The position numbers and the translations under genes are program-made. Under the pieces are notes generated by a model that saw nothing but the letters and a program-made list of their open reading frames with translations, was not told the origin of the DNA and searched no databases. A DNA stretch of 64,000 bases from positions 35,094,741 to 35,158,740 of the forward strand of contig NC_012870.2 in assembly GCF_000003195.3 (NCBI RefSeq). Direction: 5' to 3'. Below are positions 12,500-24,719 of the stretch, one piece after another. Origin of the DNA: Sorghum bicolor. Taxonomy: Eukaryota > Streptophyta > Magnoliopsida > Poales > Poaceae. Every line of letters begins with the position of its first letter. Positions within the stretch are counted from its first letter, which is position 1.

Positions 12500-13204
12500 C
12501 TAATCGGTGTGGCCAGAGCTGTAGCCCGGGTCGTCATTGCCAGCATCCTGATTACCCCCTGGGTTGTGGTCATTGGGGTCGGACTCCTCTTCATCACTGA
12601 GGCCGGGATCGGGTTCCCCATCGTCTGCCAACTCGCCATCCGTATCCATTTCCCCTTCACCGGGAGGTGGGTGGAGCTGATGATACAGATCAAATGCAAT
12701 ATCACGATATTGCATAGCCAGGTCATTGACAGTATCTAAGTGATGTGCCAGCTCCAGTTTCTCCAGCTAGAGCTGGTCCTCTCGTTGCCACGCGACATCC
12801 CGCTGTGCGGTGATCGTGGCCGCCATCTTCACGTACAAATCCTTAAGATACCTGGCCTTGCCCAGCTTTGCATTCATCCTAGTTAGCTCATGCCTGTGTG
12901 TGCTCCTAGCTTCTTCCTCTCGGGCAATGGCTGCATTCCGCTCCTCCACCATCCGGGACAACATAGCCTCACAGTTCTCCGTAGCTTGTTTTTCTTTGGC
13001 TAATCGAGCTTTAAGTTTGCCAATCTCCATAACATTGTACATTCTCTCTCTCATCACCTCAGTCAACTCGGCGGACAACCTGTCCACCTCCTGCTGAGGC
13101 GGTGAACGGCTACTACTGGCTTGATCACTGCGTGGAGCTAGCTGATGTCGGGGAACTCCTTTTGGACCGGTCCGCTTACGCGGGGTCTGCTTCTGACGAG
13201 CCAT
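12500..13204 (-). pseudogene. Extra ORF upstream of gag in element A (coiled-coil protein), one stop
   Basis: An ATG at 13204 opens 145 codons with a basic N-terminus (about residues 1-20), then a long charged heptad-like coiled coil (about 35-150). A TAG at 12767-12769 interrupts it; the same frame continues 88 codons as more helix and a very acidic tail (DGELADDGEPD), ending at 12500. No enzyme motif is visible. It is on the same strand as gag and precedes it by about 210 bases. Extra ORFs before gag are, as I recall, known in rice RIRE3/RIRE8-type elements. The function is unknown. Element B has a counterpart at 22856-23779. Confidence 0.75.
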
Positions 13205-13563
13205 CCTGTAGAGGGTAAGTTTAGATTAGTAAGAGAGACCTTAAAGGTTAGCAAGAATAGGATTGATTCTATTCACCCAACCCAAACAAGAAGGAAAGAA
13301 CTTAACCAGTTAATACATCATGATGCATGCACGAACTTACGATTCCTACTAACAATTCGTAACAATATTACTTTAAACTTTTACAACATAGGGCAATACT
13401 TTATGTTGCTCCTCCATACCACTTCCAAAAATTCTAAGAAAGCCTATAGACAGGGGTAGGTTAGGACTAAGCACTTGAACTCAAAATAGGCAGGTTCATA
13501 GTATTAGATCCAAACGAATTTTGAAGTTTTTCAATAGTTACAGCAGTCATCTTAGCAACGAAT
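13205..13563 (-). other. Untranslated leader of element A
   Basis: The stretch lies between the primer site and the first ORF. It is AT-rich, without a credible ORF or obvious repeat, and presumably carries packaging or dimerisation signals, which I cannot identify. Confidence 0.6.
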
Positions 13564-13575
13564 GCTCTGATACCA
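13564..13575 (-). other. Primer binding site of element A (initiator tRNA-Met)
   Basis: The plus strand reads gctctgatacca, the reverse complement of TGGTATCAGAGC, the standard plant initiator tRNA-Met primer site. It lies two bases from the 5' LTR edge at 13578 and fixes the minus-strand orientation of the element. Confidence 0.95.
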
Positions 13576-13577
13576 GC

Positions 13578-16500
13578 TGTGGCAGAACCCCCTAAGTGTT
13601 TGGGCCCACCGGCACCTGCCATTGTCCTAAGGACCTCTGACGGTGATGCCGGGAGTCCTCCCACCTTAGAATTCCGATGAGCATCGCTGGACGCTCATTC
13701 CACTGCTACCTGTGGCGTACCAAGCTGGCTCGTCCTGACCACTGGTAATGGTCAAACATCGAGAACTGCTTCTTCTCGCCCTTACAGGATAGCAAGTAGC
13801 CACCTTAACACCAGGATCATTCGTTGTGAAGATAAAGCAGTAACTCAAATGACACAAGACTAAAATAATATTTCAGAGTAAAACAGCGGAAGTATTACAT
13901 AACTTAATTTACAAAAGGAGTTCTTCCAAATAGTAGAGTGTTATTACAAGCCTGGTCCAGCGGAGCAACTGAAACTTTAGTACAGACAGTACAAATTTAC
14001 AGACCCTGCCCATGGGTCACGCTCACTCTTCTTCGTCGTCAACCTCGACGACGGTCACACAACAGGGTCCGAAGCAAGTCAGCTCCTGTGCTTCACCTGC
14101 AACGGGGGTATTGAAACCCTGAGTACGGGAGTACTCAACAAGACTTACCCGATGGGAAAAGAGGAGAACTTAGGGATGCAGGCTTAGGGTAGACAAGGGG
14201 TGGCTGAGCAAGGAGCCAAAATGTTTTGCTAAAAGCTTACTAGTAGTGCATCCTTGTTTTCAAGTTTTAACCGCGAATTCCTCTCCCGCGGAGGCCGAGG
14301 AGTTCGAGGACAGTTTAACTAGTTGTTCCCCACAGACGAATCCATGAGTTCCTAATCCTAACATCAAGTATTATTTATCGATGGCCATAGCTTCATGTCG
14401 CTATGAGTCCGGGAATTGGGATCCGAAGCTCATGAGACATTTTCCCCTTTCTCATTTTATCATTCAGTTGCATATTTAACTACGATGAGGGTCGAAGGAA
14501 TTGAGTCTCCCAATCGGGGAGCAACGACGATTCGAATCGCTTAGCAATCCAGCTGGAGTTCCTAACCACTCGACATATGTAGAACCAAATCTTGCATATA
14601 TCAACCCAAGTCAGGCTCTTCCCAAATTTGACCAGGTTCGCGGCACCCGAGAGCACAGTACCCCACCATCCTACAGCCGATCTAGATGTTTTCCGGTCAT
14701 CTCAGATCCATAAGGTGGGCACACGTTACTCTCGCCATCTTTCCACTCCCAGTGCGCGAGTAGCTGTTCGCGTCGAGGGATCACAAGACCGGGCTTACGA
14801 GGGCAAGTGGCTAGTACTATAAGTTCTCAACCCAGCAGGCCATCAACGGAACGGTCCTTAATCGACACAGTTGGAGACACTACTTTAAGACTCCATTCTT
14901 AAAGCAAGCCCACCGACCGGTCTCAAATTGAAACACCATTGATCAAAAGTGTATTCCACAACAACCCTTCAAACTTTGCTTGAAAACGTATCTAGTAGCA
15001 GGGCTAAGCATCACTACACAGTTTTTAAAGTAAAACAGGTGCCAAGGACAAGATAACAAATATCAAGGCAGTAAATGCAGCAAGTAGGTTAACTCAATTC
15101 TCAACTATCTAATGCAGCATTTTCAATTCATAAGTGGTAAAAGATTTAAAACATCCAAGGAGGGGTTAATGCATCCGGGGCTTGCCTTGGTTGCAGGGCA
15201 GAGAGGGACCCTCGGAGACTTCCCAAGTCTCGGATCCTACTTCTTCGAATGGAGCACCGACCTCGGGGTTCGGTTCCACGGGCGCTCCTTCGGTCACGGA
15301 CACTATACGCAAAATGATGAATGCTCATGATATGCGTATGACAAATGTGCAAAAAGGACCGAATCAAGTACAATTTGTTTTCCTAATGCAATACAGAATT
15401 ATCACTAAATAAAGTTGTTTAGCATCTTAATGTTTTTACCCAGGAGGTTGCATCTGTAAAGTAAAATCTCTTTTAATTCATAATTAACCTGAATTAACTA
15501 ATTATTAATCCTATTACCTTAATTAATTCTTAATCAACTGCTAAGGACAGTAATTAAGCATTAAGGCTAAACAATAATAAAATGGCAAAGGTCATTAGGG
15601 TTAATGACCTCAGGTCATCACACAATCCCCAAAATCCCTCAACCCTAATTATGAGGATTTCACTAATCACTATCTAATTATTTTGGAATTATTATATAAG
15701 TACTAAATAAGGATTTATTAATATTTTAACCAAATATTATCCAAATGCCACCAAATTTTGTGTGGAGCCAGGGAATACCACTCAGAGGCTCTCCACAATT
15801 TTTGGTGATTTTTGGACACTCTAATAAATTACTAAAATTCATAGAAGTTTTATTTATTAGATAAAAGAGGCAATTTTTATATACTTGTAAATCACTAGAA
15901 AACAGAACTTAATATTTTTCTTGGGTCCTATTTATTTCAGAGAATCTACACAAAAATTTCCATGATTTTTGGATTAACACACGAATTATTACACAAATTC
16001 AAACATGTAGCAAAAACTGCACAAAAAGGAAAAAGGAAAAGTCACTGCAGCGCGCGGTTTGAAAATCGGCCCGCAGGCCGGCCCGCTTTGCTCGGCCCAC
16101 GCGGGCGCCGCGCGCGCGCTCCCCTCTCCGCATGGTCACTGACGAGTGGGTCCCGCTCGTCAGTTTCGCCTCCCTCGCTCACGGCGGTGCTGCCGCCGCT
16201 CTGGTGACCGTTAGCGAGTTCCTCGGCCCCCGCGCGCGTGCGCACCAGCACCGCGTCAACCCTGCGACTCCAAAGCTACCACTCCCGGATGCTCTCCCGC
16301 TCTCTTTCCACCTCAACCACACAAATGGCGGACGGCCGCGTCGGTCGCCGAGGACCGGGCACGAGGGTTCGGTAGAGCGTGAACCAGCAGGTCCGGGAGG
16401 TCTGGGAAGAAGTGGGGCTCATGGTGCTCACATCACCACGGCGGGAGAAGCAGTAGAGAGGCTTGGCGACGTGGCCGTGCGGTCGGGCGGATGCTTCGGC

Positions 16501-17795
16501 TCCGGCGAAGTCGTTTCGGGGGTCCTGCTCACGTCCAGGAAGAAGAAGCGAGCGCATGAGCATCGGGGAAACAAGAGGAGTTCGAAGCGATCGCTGGTAA
16601 GGCGTGGTACCGATTGGAGCAACGTGCTCACGTGAAGGGTTCCACGGCGGTGACGCCGGCCGGACTTAGAGAAAAAGGAGAAGCTCTGGCGTTTGAGGGG
16701 GTTAGGGAGTGAGCTCGGGGGTGCTCTGGGTCCGCAAGGAGGTGGCGAATACGGCAGAGTACTCAATTTGGCTCAGGAAGGAGTGGTTATGGCGAATTTG
16801 GAAGAGAAGGGCTCGTCGGGTTCCTTGGCTCAGGACGGAGGGAGTGCACGGCGTCGTCCACGCTGCGCTCAAGTGGAGGGGAAAGCAAGTCCGAGGCATC
16901 CACGTCGCCTGGCGACGCTAGCAGGCAGGCAGGCTGCGTGCCTGCGCGCGCGCACGCGGCGCTGCGCGCGCGGCGGCCGTGCCGGACAGGGAGCCGGTGA
17001 TCCCTATCGGGTCACTGTAGGAGACCCTTATCCCCTCTTTTCTGGACTTTGTGAAATTCAGCCGAAATTTGAACTTGAGTCAAATTTGTGTGAAAACAAA
17101 AGTTGTTCTAAATTTTATAAGCTACAAATCAGCTTTTGGTGGCCAGGGCTGATTCTAAGTAGAAAATAGCTAATTCGGCCAAACAGTTTTGAAATTGAAC
17201 TCAATTCAAAGAAATTCAAAATTTTGAATTGGCGACAAAACAGGATTTCCAAAATTACTTTTGATTTTGCATAACAACATGAAAAACTCCCAACATGAAA
17301 GTTGCTCAACTTTTTGTGCTCTACAACTTTCATGTTGACCACTTTTTAAAATTCCAAATGGATTTTGATTTGGGGGTTTAAGTTGGAAAAGGGGACACTT
17401 TCTGGAAATCTGTATTTTCAAAATTACTTTGAATTTTGTATTGAAACTTCAAAAACTCAAAACACCAAAGTTGTACATCTTGCCAAGAGCTACAACTTTG
17501 CTTTTGAACTCAACCTCAAATTTTGCTTGGTTTTTGACTTATGCAAAAGGGGGCAAATCTAGGATCTAAAAATCAGGGTTTCCCCCCCTTGCTCTCGGAA
17601 ATCTTCCACCCTAGGGTTTTTAGCAACCACACAAGCATCAACACACCACATAAGCACACTCTACCTCCCTAAGCTCAAGCAATCAAAGTAAACTTGTTTT
17701 AAGTTGATGCATACTAATGTGCTTAACAAATATGCTTTGCAATGCTCCTGATGACATGATCCGTTTTTAGTAACCATAACATCGGGGATGTTACA
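13578..17795 (-). repeat. Element A 5' LTR
   Basis: The LTR is 4,218 bp and nearly identical to 3314-7550. It lacks the 21-bp duplication seen at 4487-4507. Differences are mostly transitions at CpG-like sites. Ends are TG at 13578 and CA at 17795, followed by ttttt. Confidence 0.93.
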
Positions 17796-18055
17796 TTTTT
17801 GGGTGAAACCTCCAACACAAACTATGCTCAGAATGATATTCTAAACATGATTAGAGTATTTTGGAAGACAGTGTGCACTTATGTGCATTGGTCACACATG
17901 AGTCACACATAGAACAAGCCATATGTAATTCAATCACATAGTGCATACACCCAATGACATGTGATCATGGTATGATGCTTATGAGTGATCATGATGATGC
18001 TTATGTTGATGCAATGCTCCTAGTTAACATGCAAGCTAACACTAGGAGTGTTACA
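17796..18055 (-). repeat. Element B 3' LTR, inner segment
   Basis: After the second copy of the A target duplication (17796-17800) the sequence resumes B's LTR, matching 39190-39449. It ends with GTGTTACA at 18055, where B's internal region begins. Confidence 0.88.
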
Positions 18056-19400
18056 GCCCTCCCCCCTTACAAAAATCTCGTCCCGAGATTTGAAAGACGT
18101 ACCATTTTTCATAGAATGATGGGTAAGTTACTTTTAAATAGTCTTCCCTTTCCCAAGTGGCATCTCTTTCACTTTGATGGTTCCACAAAACCCTAAAAAG
18201 TTTGATCAGTCTCCCTCGAGTAACCCTTTCCTTGACATCAATAACTTGTACAGGCTTTTCTTCAAAGGATAGATCTGACTGTAATTTAAGACCTCCTATT
18301 TCTACTCTCTCTTTGGGCACGCGAAGACACTTCTTGAGTTGGGACACATGGAATACAGGGAAAATAGCTCTCATTTCCGGCGGTAGCTGTACCCTATAAG
18401 CCACCTTGCCACTCTTCTCAATGATTTGGTGGGGACCCACATACCTAGGGGCAAGCTTTCTCTTCACGCCGAAGCGATTCACCCCTTTCATAGGTGATAC
18501 CTTCAGATACACAAAGTCACCTACTTCAAACTCGAGTGGTCTTCTTCTTCGATCAGCATAGCTTTTCTATCTAGCTTGGGCGGCTTCCATGTGTTTCTGG
18601 ATAACAAGAACTTGCTTTTCGGCTTCCTTAACAAAGTCAATGCCGTAGTACCTCCTTTCACTAGGCTCGACCCAGTTTAGAGGAGTTCTACGTTTGCGGC
18701 CATACAAAGCTTCGAAAGGAGCCATTTGAATACTCTCTTGATAGCTATTATGGTAGGAGAATTCAGCTAGGGGTAGCCACTTCTCCTAGGCACCCTTGGA
18801 AGAGATGACGCATGCCCTCAACATATCCTCTAAAATTTGATTCACACGCTCAGTCTGACCGGAGGTTTTAGGATGATATGCTGAACTGCGAACCAACTTT
18901 GTACCAAGGAGTGAATGTAAATGTTCCCAGAAGTGGGCAGTGAACTGAGGACCTCGATCAGAAATAATAGTGTGAGGCACTCCGTTCAATTTAACGATCT
19001 GAGAGAAGTACAACTCAACATAGTCGGATGGTCGGTATGTAGAATGTACGGGAATGAAATGAGCTGACTTGGTCAAGCGATCAACAATCACCCATATGGA
19101 ATTGTGCCCTTTTTGAGTAGGGGGATGTCCAACAACGAAATCCATGCTGATTTCTTCCACTTCCAACCCAAAATCGACAAGGGTTGCAACAATCCTGCCG
19201 GCTTAAGGTGAACTGCCTTTACCCTGCAGCAAGTATCACACCTAGCAACATAAGTTGCTATCTCCTTCTTCATCTTGGTCCACCACAAACGAGGTTTCAA
19301 GTCTTGATACATTTTGCTACTACCAGGATGAATGGACAACTTAGAGGAGTGTCTCATCTAAGATTTTGTTGCGTAGGTCACGGTCTTTGGGTACTACAAG
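18051..19400 (-). pseudogene. Element B integrase and chromodomain, frameshifted
   Basis: Fragments in different frames encode the integrase zinc-binding region (HPGSSKMYQDLKPRLWWTK, CDTCCRVKA; about 19088-19357), the core with D (SMDFVVGHP), D (IISDRGPQF) and E (SGQTERVNQ) at 18786-19166, and a C-terminal piece at 18051-18512 with a chromodomain-like end (LFRVLWNHQSERDATWE). Frame changes occur near 19100-19340, and in-frame stops lie between 18512 and 18790. The protein cannot be made. The motif order matches element A, so B belongs to the same chromovirus type. Confidence 0.88.
18056..18091 (-). other. Polypurine tract and hairpin of element B
   Basis: On the minus strand a GTAAGGGGGGAGGGC run abuts the LTR. 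Arms AAATCTCG (18073-18080) and CGAGATTT (18084-18091) flank a 3-nt loop, matching element A. The last pol frame reads through this structure and terminates on TAA at 18051-18053, formed by the first bases of the LTR (TGTAACA). Confidence 0.82.
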
Positions 19401-20958
19401 TCGATCATCAAACCACAGTACACCTTTCTCATCTTCCCTGAAATGCTTGGTGTCTTGCTCCTTCATTTTTCTCTTGATATGGAAGATACCCGGGTCAGTC
19501 TTTTGGAGTTCTGTAATTTGACTCTCTAAAGAACAACTGACTACAATATTGTGCAGGACCATAGGATGCAATAGATTGAAACCTTCCTCCAGGATAGGTC
19601 CAACATGTTGTTTCCAGCTAAGAGCATCGGCTACAACATTGGCTTTGCCGGGATGATAGTGCACTTCAAGATTATAATCCTTTATCAATTCCAACCATCT
19701 TCTTTGTCTCATGTTTAGTTCAGGTTGGGTGAAGATATATTTGAGGCTCTTATGGTCAGTATAAATGTGACACAGATTACCCAACAGATAATGCCTCCAG
19801 AGTTTCAATGCATGCACAACTGCTGCTAACTCTAGATCATGAGTTGGGTAGTTAACTCATGCTTCCTCAGTTGCTGAGAGGCATAGGAAATGACTCAGCC
19901 TTCTTGCATAAGTACACAACCTAATCCGGTACCGGATGCATCACAAAAGACATCAAATGGTTTTTCAATGTTAGGCTGTGCCAAAACAGGAGCAGTGGTG
20001 AGCAAATGGCGTAGAGCAGCGAAAGCGACTTCACACTCCTAGGACCACACAAATTTCACATCTTTTTGTAGTAGCTTGGTCATAGGCTTAGCTATCTTGG
20101 AGAAATCTGGAATAAAGCAAAGATATTATCCTGCTAGACCGAGAAAACTCCAAACCTCATGCACTAAAGTTGGGGCCTTCCAGTCTAGAACCTCCTGCAC
20201 CTTTGACGGGTCAACAGAAATACCGTCTTCACATAAAATATGGCCTAGAAAAGGCACTTCCTTCAGCCAAAACTCACACTTGCTGAACTTGGCATAGAGC
20301 TGGTGTTCTCGCAATCTAGTGAGTACAATCTGAAGGTGCTTCTCAAGGTCTTGGGCATTTTCAGAATACACCAATATGTCATCGATGAACACCACCACAA
20401 ACTTATCCAGTTCAGGCATGAACACCGAATTCACCAGGTACATGAAATGAGCAGGGGCATTAGTCAAACAAAAGGACATGACTAGATACTCATACAACCC
20501 ATACCTGGTAGAGAAAGCCGTTTTGGGGATTTTTCGGGTCGGATCTTGATTTGATGATACCCGGATCTTAGATCAATCTTCGAGAATACCTTAGCCTTGG
20601 CTAATTGGTCGAATAGAATATCATTACGAGGTAGGGGATACTTGTTCTTGACAGTTACAGCATTTAGCGGACGATAGTCTACACACATACGTAGAGACTT
20701 GTCCTTCTTCTTGACAAAGAGAGCCGGACAACCCCATGGAGAGGAGCTAGGCCGAATAAGACCCTTCTCTAGGAGTTCTTGCAATTGTTTCTTCAATTCT
20801 GCCAATTCATTGGGTGGCATTCGATATGGCCTTCTAGAGATAGGTGCGGTACCCGGAATTAGATCAATTTTAGATTCTATGTCTTTGTCCGGAGGCAACC
20901 CGGGCAGATCCTTGAGAAAGACATCCGGAAAGTCACAAACTACAGGAATCTCTACCAT
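19400..20958 (-). pseudogene. Element B reverse transcriptase and RNase H, frameshifted
   Basis: RT begins in the frame 20482-20958 ([40 protein letters not shown]) and shifts frame at about 20490, after which 20126-20497 gives [12 protein letters not shown], the catalytic FIDD box. A further break precedes RNase H, whose second half ([24 protein letters not shown]) lies at 19341-19817. At least two frameshifts and several stops are present. The sequence is clearly homologous to element A at protein level but diverged. Confidence 0.88.
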
Positions 20959-21027
20959 AGTGAGTGGTCTGATAGCATTTGCAGCGTGACAGAGGTCGTC
21001 ATTTTTGGGAAGTTGGACTATGAAAGC

Positions 21028-22449
21028 TTATTTACTATTAGGCTCCCTCAACATGACTACCAATGTTGAGGTATCTATTAACACCCCATTATTACTCGTC
21101 CAATTCATTCCCAAGATAACATCTATTCCCAAGCCCGGTAAAATCACAAGATTTGTTGAATCGTTACGACCTTCAATAGTAATATGCACATCCTTCACTA
21201 ACTGGTTTGTGGAAACTTGATTCCTAGCAGCACTAATGCAAAATTTGCCATTGTCAAGATCAACTACATGCTGTCCATGCTTAGATGCGAATGCTTGACT
21301 CATAAATGAATGCGAAGCTCCGGAATCAAACAAGACAACTGCAGGGTGTTGATTGACAAGAAACATACCAGTTGTAACCACTTCACCTTTGGGAATTTCT
21401 TCAATGGTGGTGTAGTGCACTCGGCCGGTACGGTTATTAACCCCAGCTGCAGAATTCCTCTTAGGATCAGGGCAATCCCTCGCCCAGTGACCAACTTGTT
21501 TGTAGTTAAAGCAGGGACGATTATCAGGGGGAGTTTTGGGGCTCCCTTGACCTGTGGCACCTCTGGGAAGAGCAACTGTGAAGGACTTGCGAACTCCCGT
21601 CTTCACATTTGACTTTTTCTGCGGTGGCCTATACCTTGTCACGGCATTGGATGGGCGATAGGCCGTCTTACTTGTCGCCGGAGCCTTGGACTGTGAAGCA
21701 CCCGCTTCATACGCCCTCTTGCGGTTCTTGGATGCAGCATAAATAGCATTGGAGTTCTCTTGGGTCAACGCATCACTCACAAACTCATTGAAGGTGGTAC
21801 TCTTGTTACCAGCCATATTCTTGGACAGCTTGGGCCCAAGTCCGCTCTTGAAACTAGCAAGCTTCTTAGCGTCATTGTCAACAAAATCAGTAGCATAGCA
21901 AGACAAATTATTGAAAGCATGAAGATACTCAGTCAAACTTTTAGTGCCCTGAGTCAGGTTCATGAACTCGGTATGCTTGATAGTCATGAAGCCCTATGAA
22001 ATATATGTATCCCTGAAAGCAGTTTGGAACTGGTCCCAGGTTACAACAGCATTGGCAGGCCAGCTGGTCCTATAATGGCTCCACCAAACACCGGCTTTGC
22101 CTTCCAGTTGGTGGGCTGCATATTCCGTCTTCAACTCCTCAGTCACCCTCAGCAAGCGGAACTTCTGCTCAAGAGTGTTGAGCCATTCATCGGCTTCCAG
22201 AGGTTCAGAGGCCTTCTTGAAAACCGGTGGCTTGGTGTCCTGAAATTCCTTGAAATTGCTATATTTATTCGCTTCTCCGCCCTAGCGGGCATGGCGACCA
22301 CCCTGGTTCTGCTGTGCCATGGTCTGCATAGCTTCATTGAGCATCCGCTGGCCCTCAACAAGAGTTGCCAGGAGCTCAGTAGGCGTAGGCGGGGGAGGAG
22401 GTGGCGGTGGCGGCACCTCATTATGGCCGGAGCGAGTGTTGTGAGCCAT
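21028..22449 (-). pseudogene. Element B gag and protease, with internal stops
   Basis: The gag ATG is at 22449 (MAHNTRSGHNEV, then a run of prolines). The frame is closed by stops at 22282-22284 and just before 21987 but is otherwise continuous. The capsid-like region contains AHQLEGKAGVWW. The zinc knuckle reads CFNYKQVGHWARDC, so the second cysteine of CCHC is replaced by tyrosine. The protease active site FDSGASHSF follows near 21330. The frame ends at 21028. Confidence 0.87.
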
Positions 22450-22855
22450 CTGCACAAGGCACACCAAGTGATCGTTTAGGATGACAGAAATAGTTGTCAT
22501 AAATATTGATTGATGCCATACAGAATTTACTGAAATAAATCCACATAATACAAGGCACTATAATCCATTTACAACAAGTGAATATCATCCACGATATTGG
22601 TTACACTCGCAATCATTCACAACCACAGGATTTCACAGGGATTAAAGACATCACTGGAAATTTATTCAAGTTCAACATAGACATGGAGCATCTCACAAGA
22701 ATGCATAGGGTTACACAGACTCATTGTCACAACTTAAGTCTTACAGGAAGGGCACCATGGCCAAATACATAGAGTCTCAACTGAAAAATTCAGATTACAT
22801 GACCAATACATAAAGAGGTGGAAACTGGTACATAAATTTAGAACCCATTTCTAAA

Positions 22856-23779
22856 CTACAGATCTTCCTTAGATTCTTCATTCGAGACTATATCATCATC
22901 CTGATCTTCCTCACTGGGGTCCTCTTCATGATTAATGGGGACAGGGTGTGGGATAGGATTTATGATATTATTCAGGCGATGGACATCTAACTGCAGCTCA
23001 GCAATCCTATGGATCAGCTCTTCCTCTCTAACCTTAGCTTAGAACAAAGCTCTAACTCTATTAGCCTCTCTATTTTCAGCCAAGCGCATATCCTCATCTC
23101 GCTCTCTAGTCATTTGCATCATGCGTGCTTGTGCCTCATTGCGCCCTCTAACTGCATTTTTGACTTGGTTGCGGTGGGCTTGCAAAGCGGTATAGTAGTT
23201 TTGAAATTCAGCTTGTGCATCACTAAAGGCTTTGCGGTACTTGCGCACGTGCTTGCCTAATTTGCGCTGCCCAAACTTGAGCTTGCTGAAGCGCTAGCAT
23301 GGCTTCTACATAGGTATCTTGGCGTACATAGTACAACTTGAGTACCGCCAGCATGGCACTCATAGCGGGGCTAGAGCTATATCCTAGTATGGTTTCTCTC
23401 ATCTCCAGGGGCTCAGATCCTATATGGGATACAAAGGTGTCAGTTACACTCACTCTAGGAAAAGATCCAGCTGGGCCATTAATTAGCTCATCACCAAAGT
23501 CCTGGCATATTTCTAACAACACTTCTAGGGCTGCTACTTGGGCACCCTCCCAGGAGTTTGACCATCGGACTCCACTATCCATCCTAGCCACTGCGGGTTA
23601 TTTGGACAAGGAGGAACTATATTTTGGACATCTACCCAAGGCAAGGATCCTGCATGCTCGGCCTCTGTCCAAGTGTACTGAGGTGATTTCTCATATCCCA
23701 CTGAACTTAGCACCCTCCACAACAAGGTAGGAGTGCCAAACATGTCCAAAAAAGTCTCACTTGCATGTGGGGCTGCCAT
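22856..23779 (-). pseudogene. Extra ORF upstream of gag in element B
   Basis: Three overlapping frames (23534-23779, 23223-23591, 23039-23248) read as one protein with two frameshifts, plus an in-frame TAA at 23039-23041 after RVRALF; the last frame stays open to a stop at 22856-22858. The N-terminal half (about 190 residues, with SLPWVDVQNIVPP and PLEMRETILGYSSS) looks globular and matches nothing I recognise. The C-terminal half is a coiled coil (AQARMMQMTRERDEDMRLAEN) with an acidic tail (EEDPSEEDQDDD). Position, coiled coil and acidic tail match the extra ORF of element A (12500-13204), which lacks the N-terminal half. It lies about 400 bases upstream of gag, on the same strand. Confidence 0.7.
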
Positions 23780-24705
23780 CTATAGGAAAGACCACAATTT
23801 GAGTAACGGAATATTACTTACAAGAGAAGATAATTAGGTACAAGTTTCAGAATTAAAGGATTTAAGTAGTGCATAAAGGGATGCATGAATGATTCACAAT
23901 GCATGCACGTTCCATACGTCCTTACCATTCCTAGGAAGAAATTTCTAGCGGTATAGTCGGTGGCATACATACATGCTCTCTTTATACGTAACTACACGGT
24001 CTACATGTTTCGTTGTTAGTGTACCTGCAGAAAATTTCATTTCAGCCCAAATCCACAAGAGTATATATGCAGAAATGAAAGTCTAATCATCTATATTCAA
24101 GCTAGGTACTCCGAGATATATCCCCGAACATATATCGTAGCACGCTACCCATGTGAATACACCCATATATACACCAAATATGTATACACAGTTGCACCGA
24201 CTACCCACAATTAAGTACCTTCATATATACATGTGTGTAACATGTAAATATTCCAGTAACCACAGCTAACACCCCCCTAGACCGACGGTTGGACGGTCAT
24301 GCTCTCACAGCTCACACTTACAATAGCGTATAGGCATATAGATCCATACATTACCACTCAAGCAAGTAACATCCATACAATTTCACGCCGTATGGACGAT
24401 GAAAGAAAAAAAACATTGCTTACCATGACGTAGAGGTATATGATCCATTCATTACCACTTAAGTAAGTGGCATCCATATTATTACACGCCATATGGACGA
24501 TGAAAGGAAAAACCCCCTTGTTAGTAGTATTAAGCCACCTAGAAGTCCTTAAGCGGGCATAAAGGGTATGACCACTGGCATGGTATATTTTGTTCAACCA
24601 TTTTAAACAGCCCTATGTATAGTCTAATTTGCCAATTAGTTTGGGAAAAAAGAAACAAATTCATTTGTTTTTATATACATCTATGATGGTTAAATGCTTA
24701 ATCTT
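23780..24705 (-). other. Leader of element B with duplicated hairpin unit
   Basis: No coding frame is supported. The main feature is a 101-bp period duplication at about 24329-24516. Each unit carries a 32-nt imperfect hairpin (24370-24401 and 24471-24502) whose stem differs by a compensated base pair: CCATAC with GTATGG versus CCATAT with ATATGG. It lies between the primer site and the extra ORF, where packaging signals are expected in retroelements. Confidence 0.7.
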
Positions 24706-24717
24706 GCTCCGATGCCA
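24706..24717 (-). other. Decayed primer binding site of element B
   Basis: The plus strand reads gctccgatgcca, which differs from the tRNA-Met complement gctctgatacca by two transitions. It is two bases from the LTR edge at 24720, the same spacing as in element A. Confidence 0.85.
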
Positions 24718-24719
24718 GC

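Larger units (their letters stand above)
3314..17795 (-). mobile_element. Element A: complete Tekay-type Ty3/gypsy element with 4.2-kb LTRs
   Basis: Two LTRs (3314-7550 and 13578-17795) flank an internal region of about 6 kb that reads on the minus strand. The target duplication ttttt is present at 3309-3313 and 17796-17800. The primer site (13564-13575) matches initiator tRNA-Met, and a polypurine tract abuts the 3' LTR at 7551. Order on the minus strand: leader, coiled-coil ORF, gag with CCHC knuckle, protease, RT, RNase H, integrase and C-terminal chromodomain, which marks chromoviruses; very long LTRs fit Tekay. Three lesions (two in-frame stops, one frameshift) make this copy non-autonomous. 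LTR divergence is about 1 percent by eye, so it is young. Confidence 0.93.

Noticed and set aside
16132..16635. 167-codon ORF in the GC-rich LTR core
   Set aside because: The equivalent frame in the other LTR (5887-6120) is much shorter, so it is not conserved.
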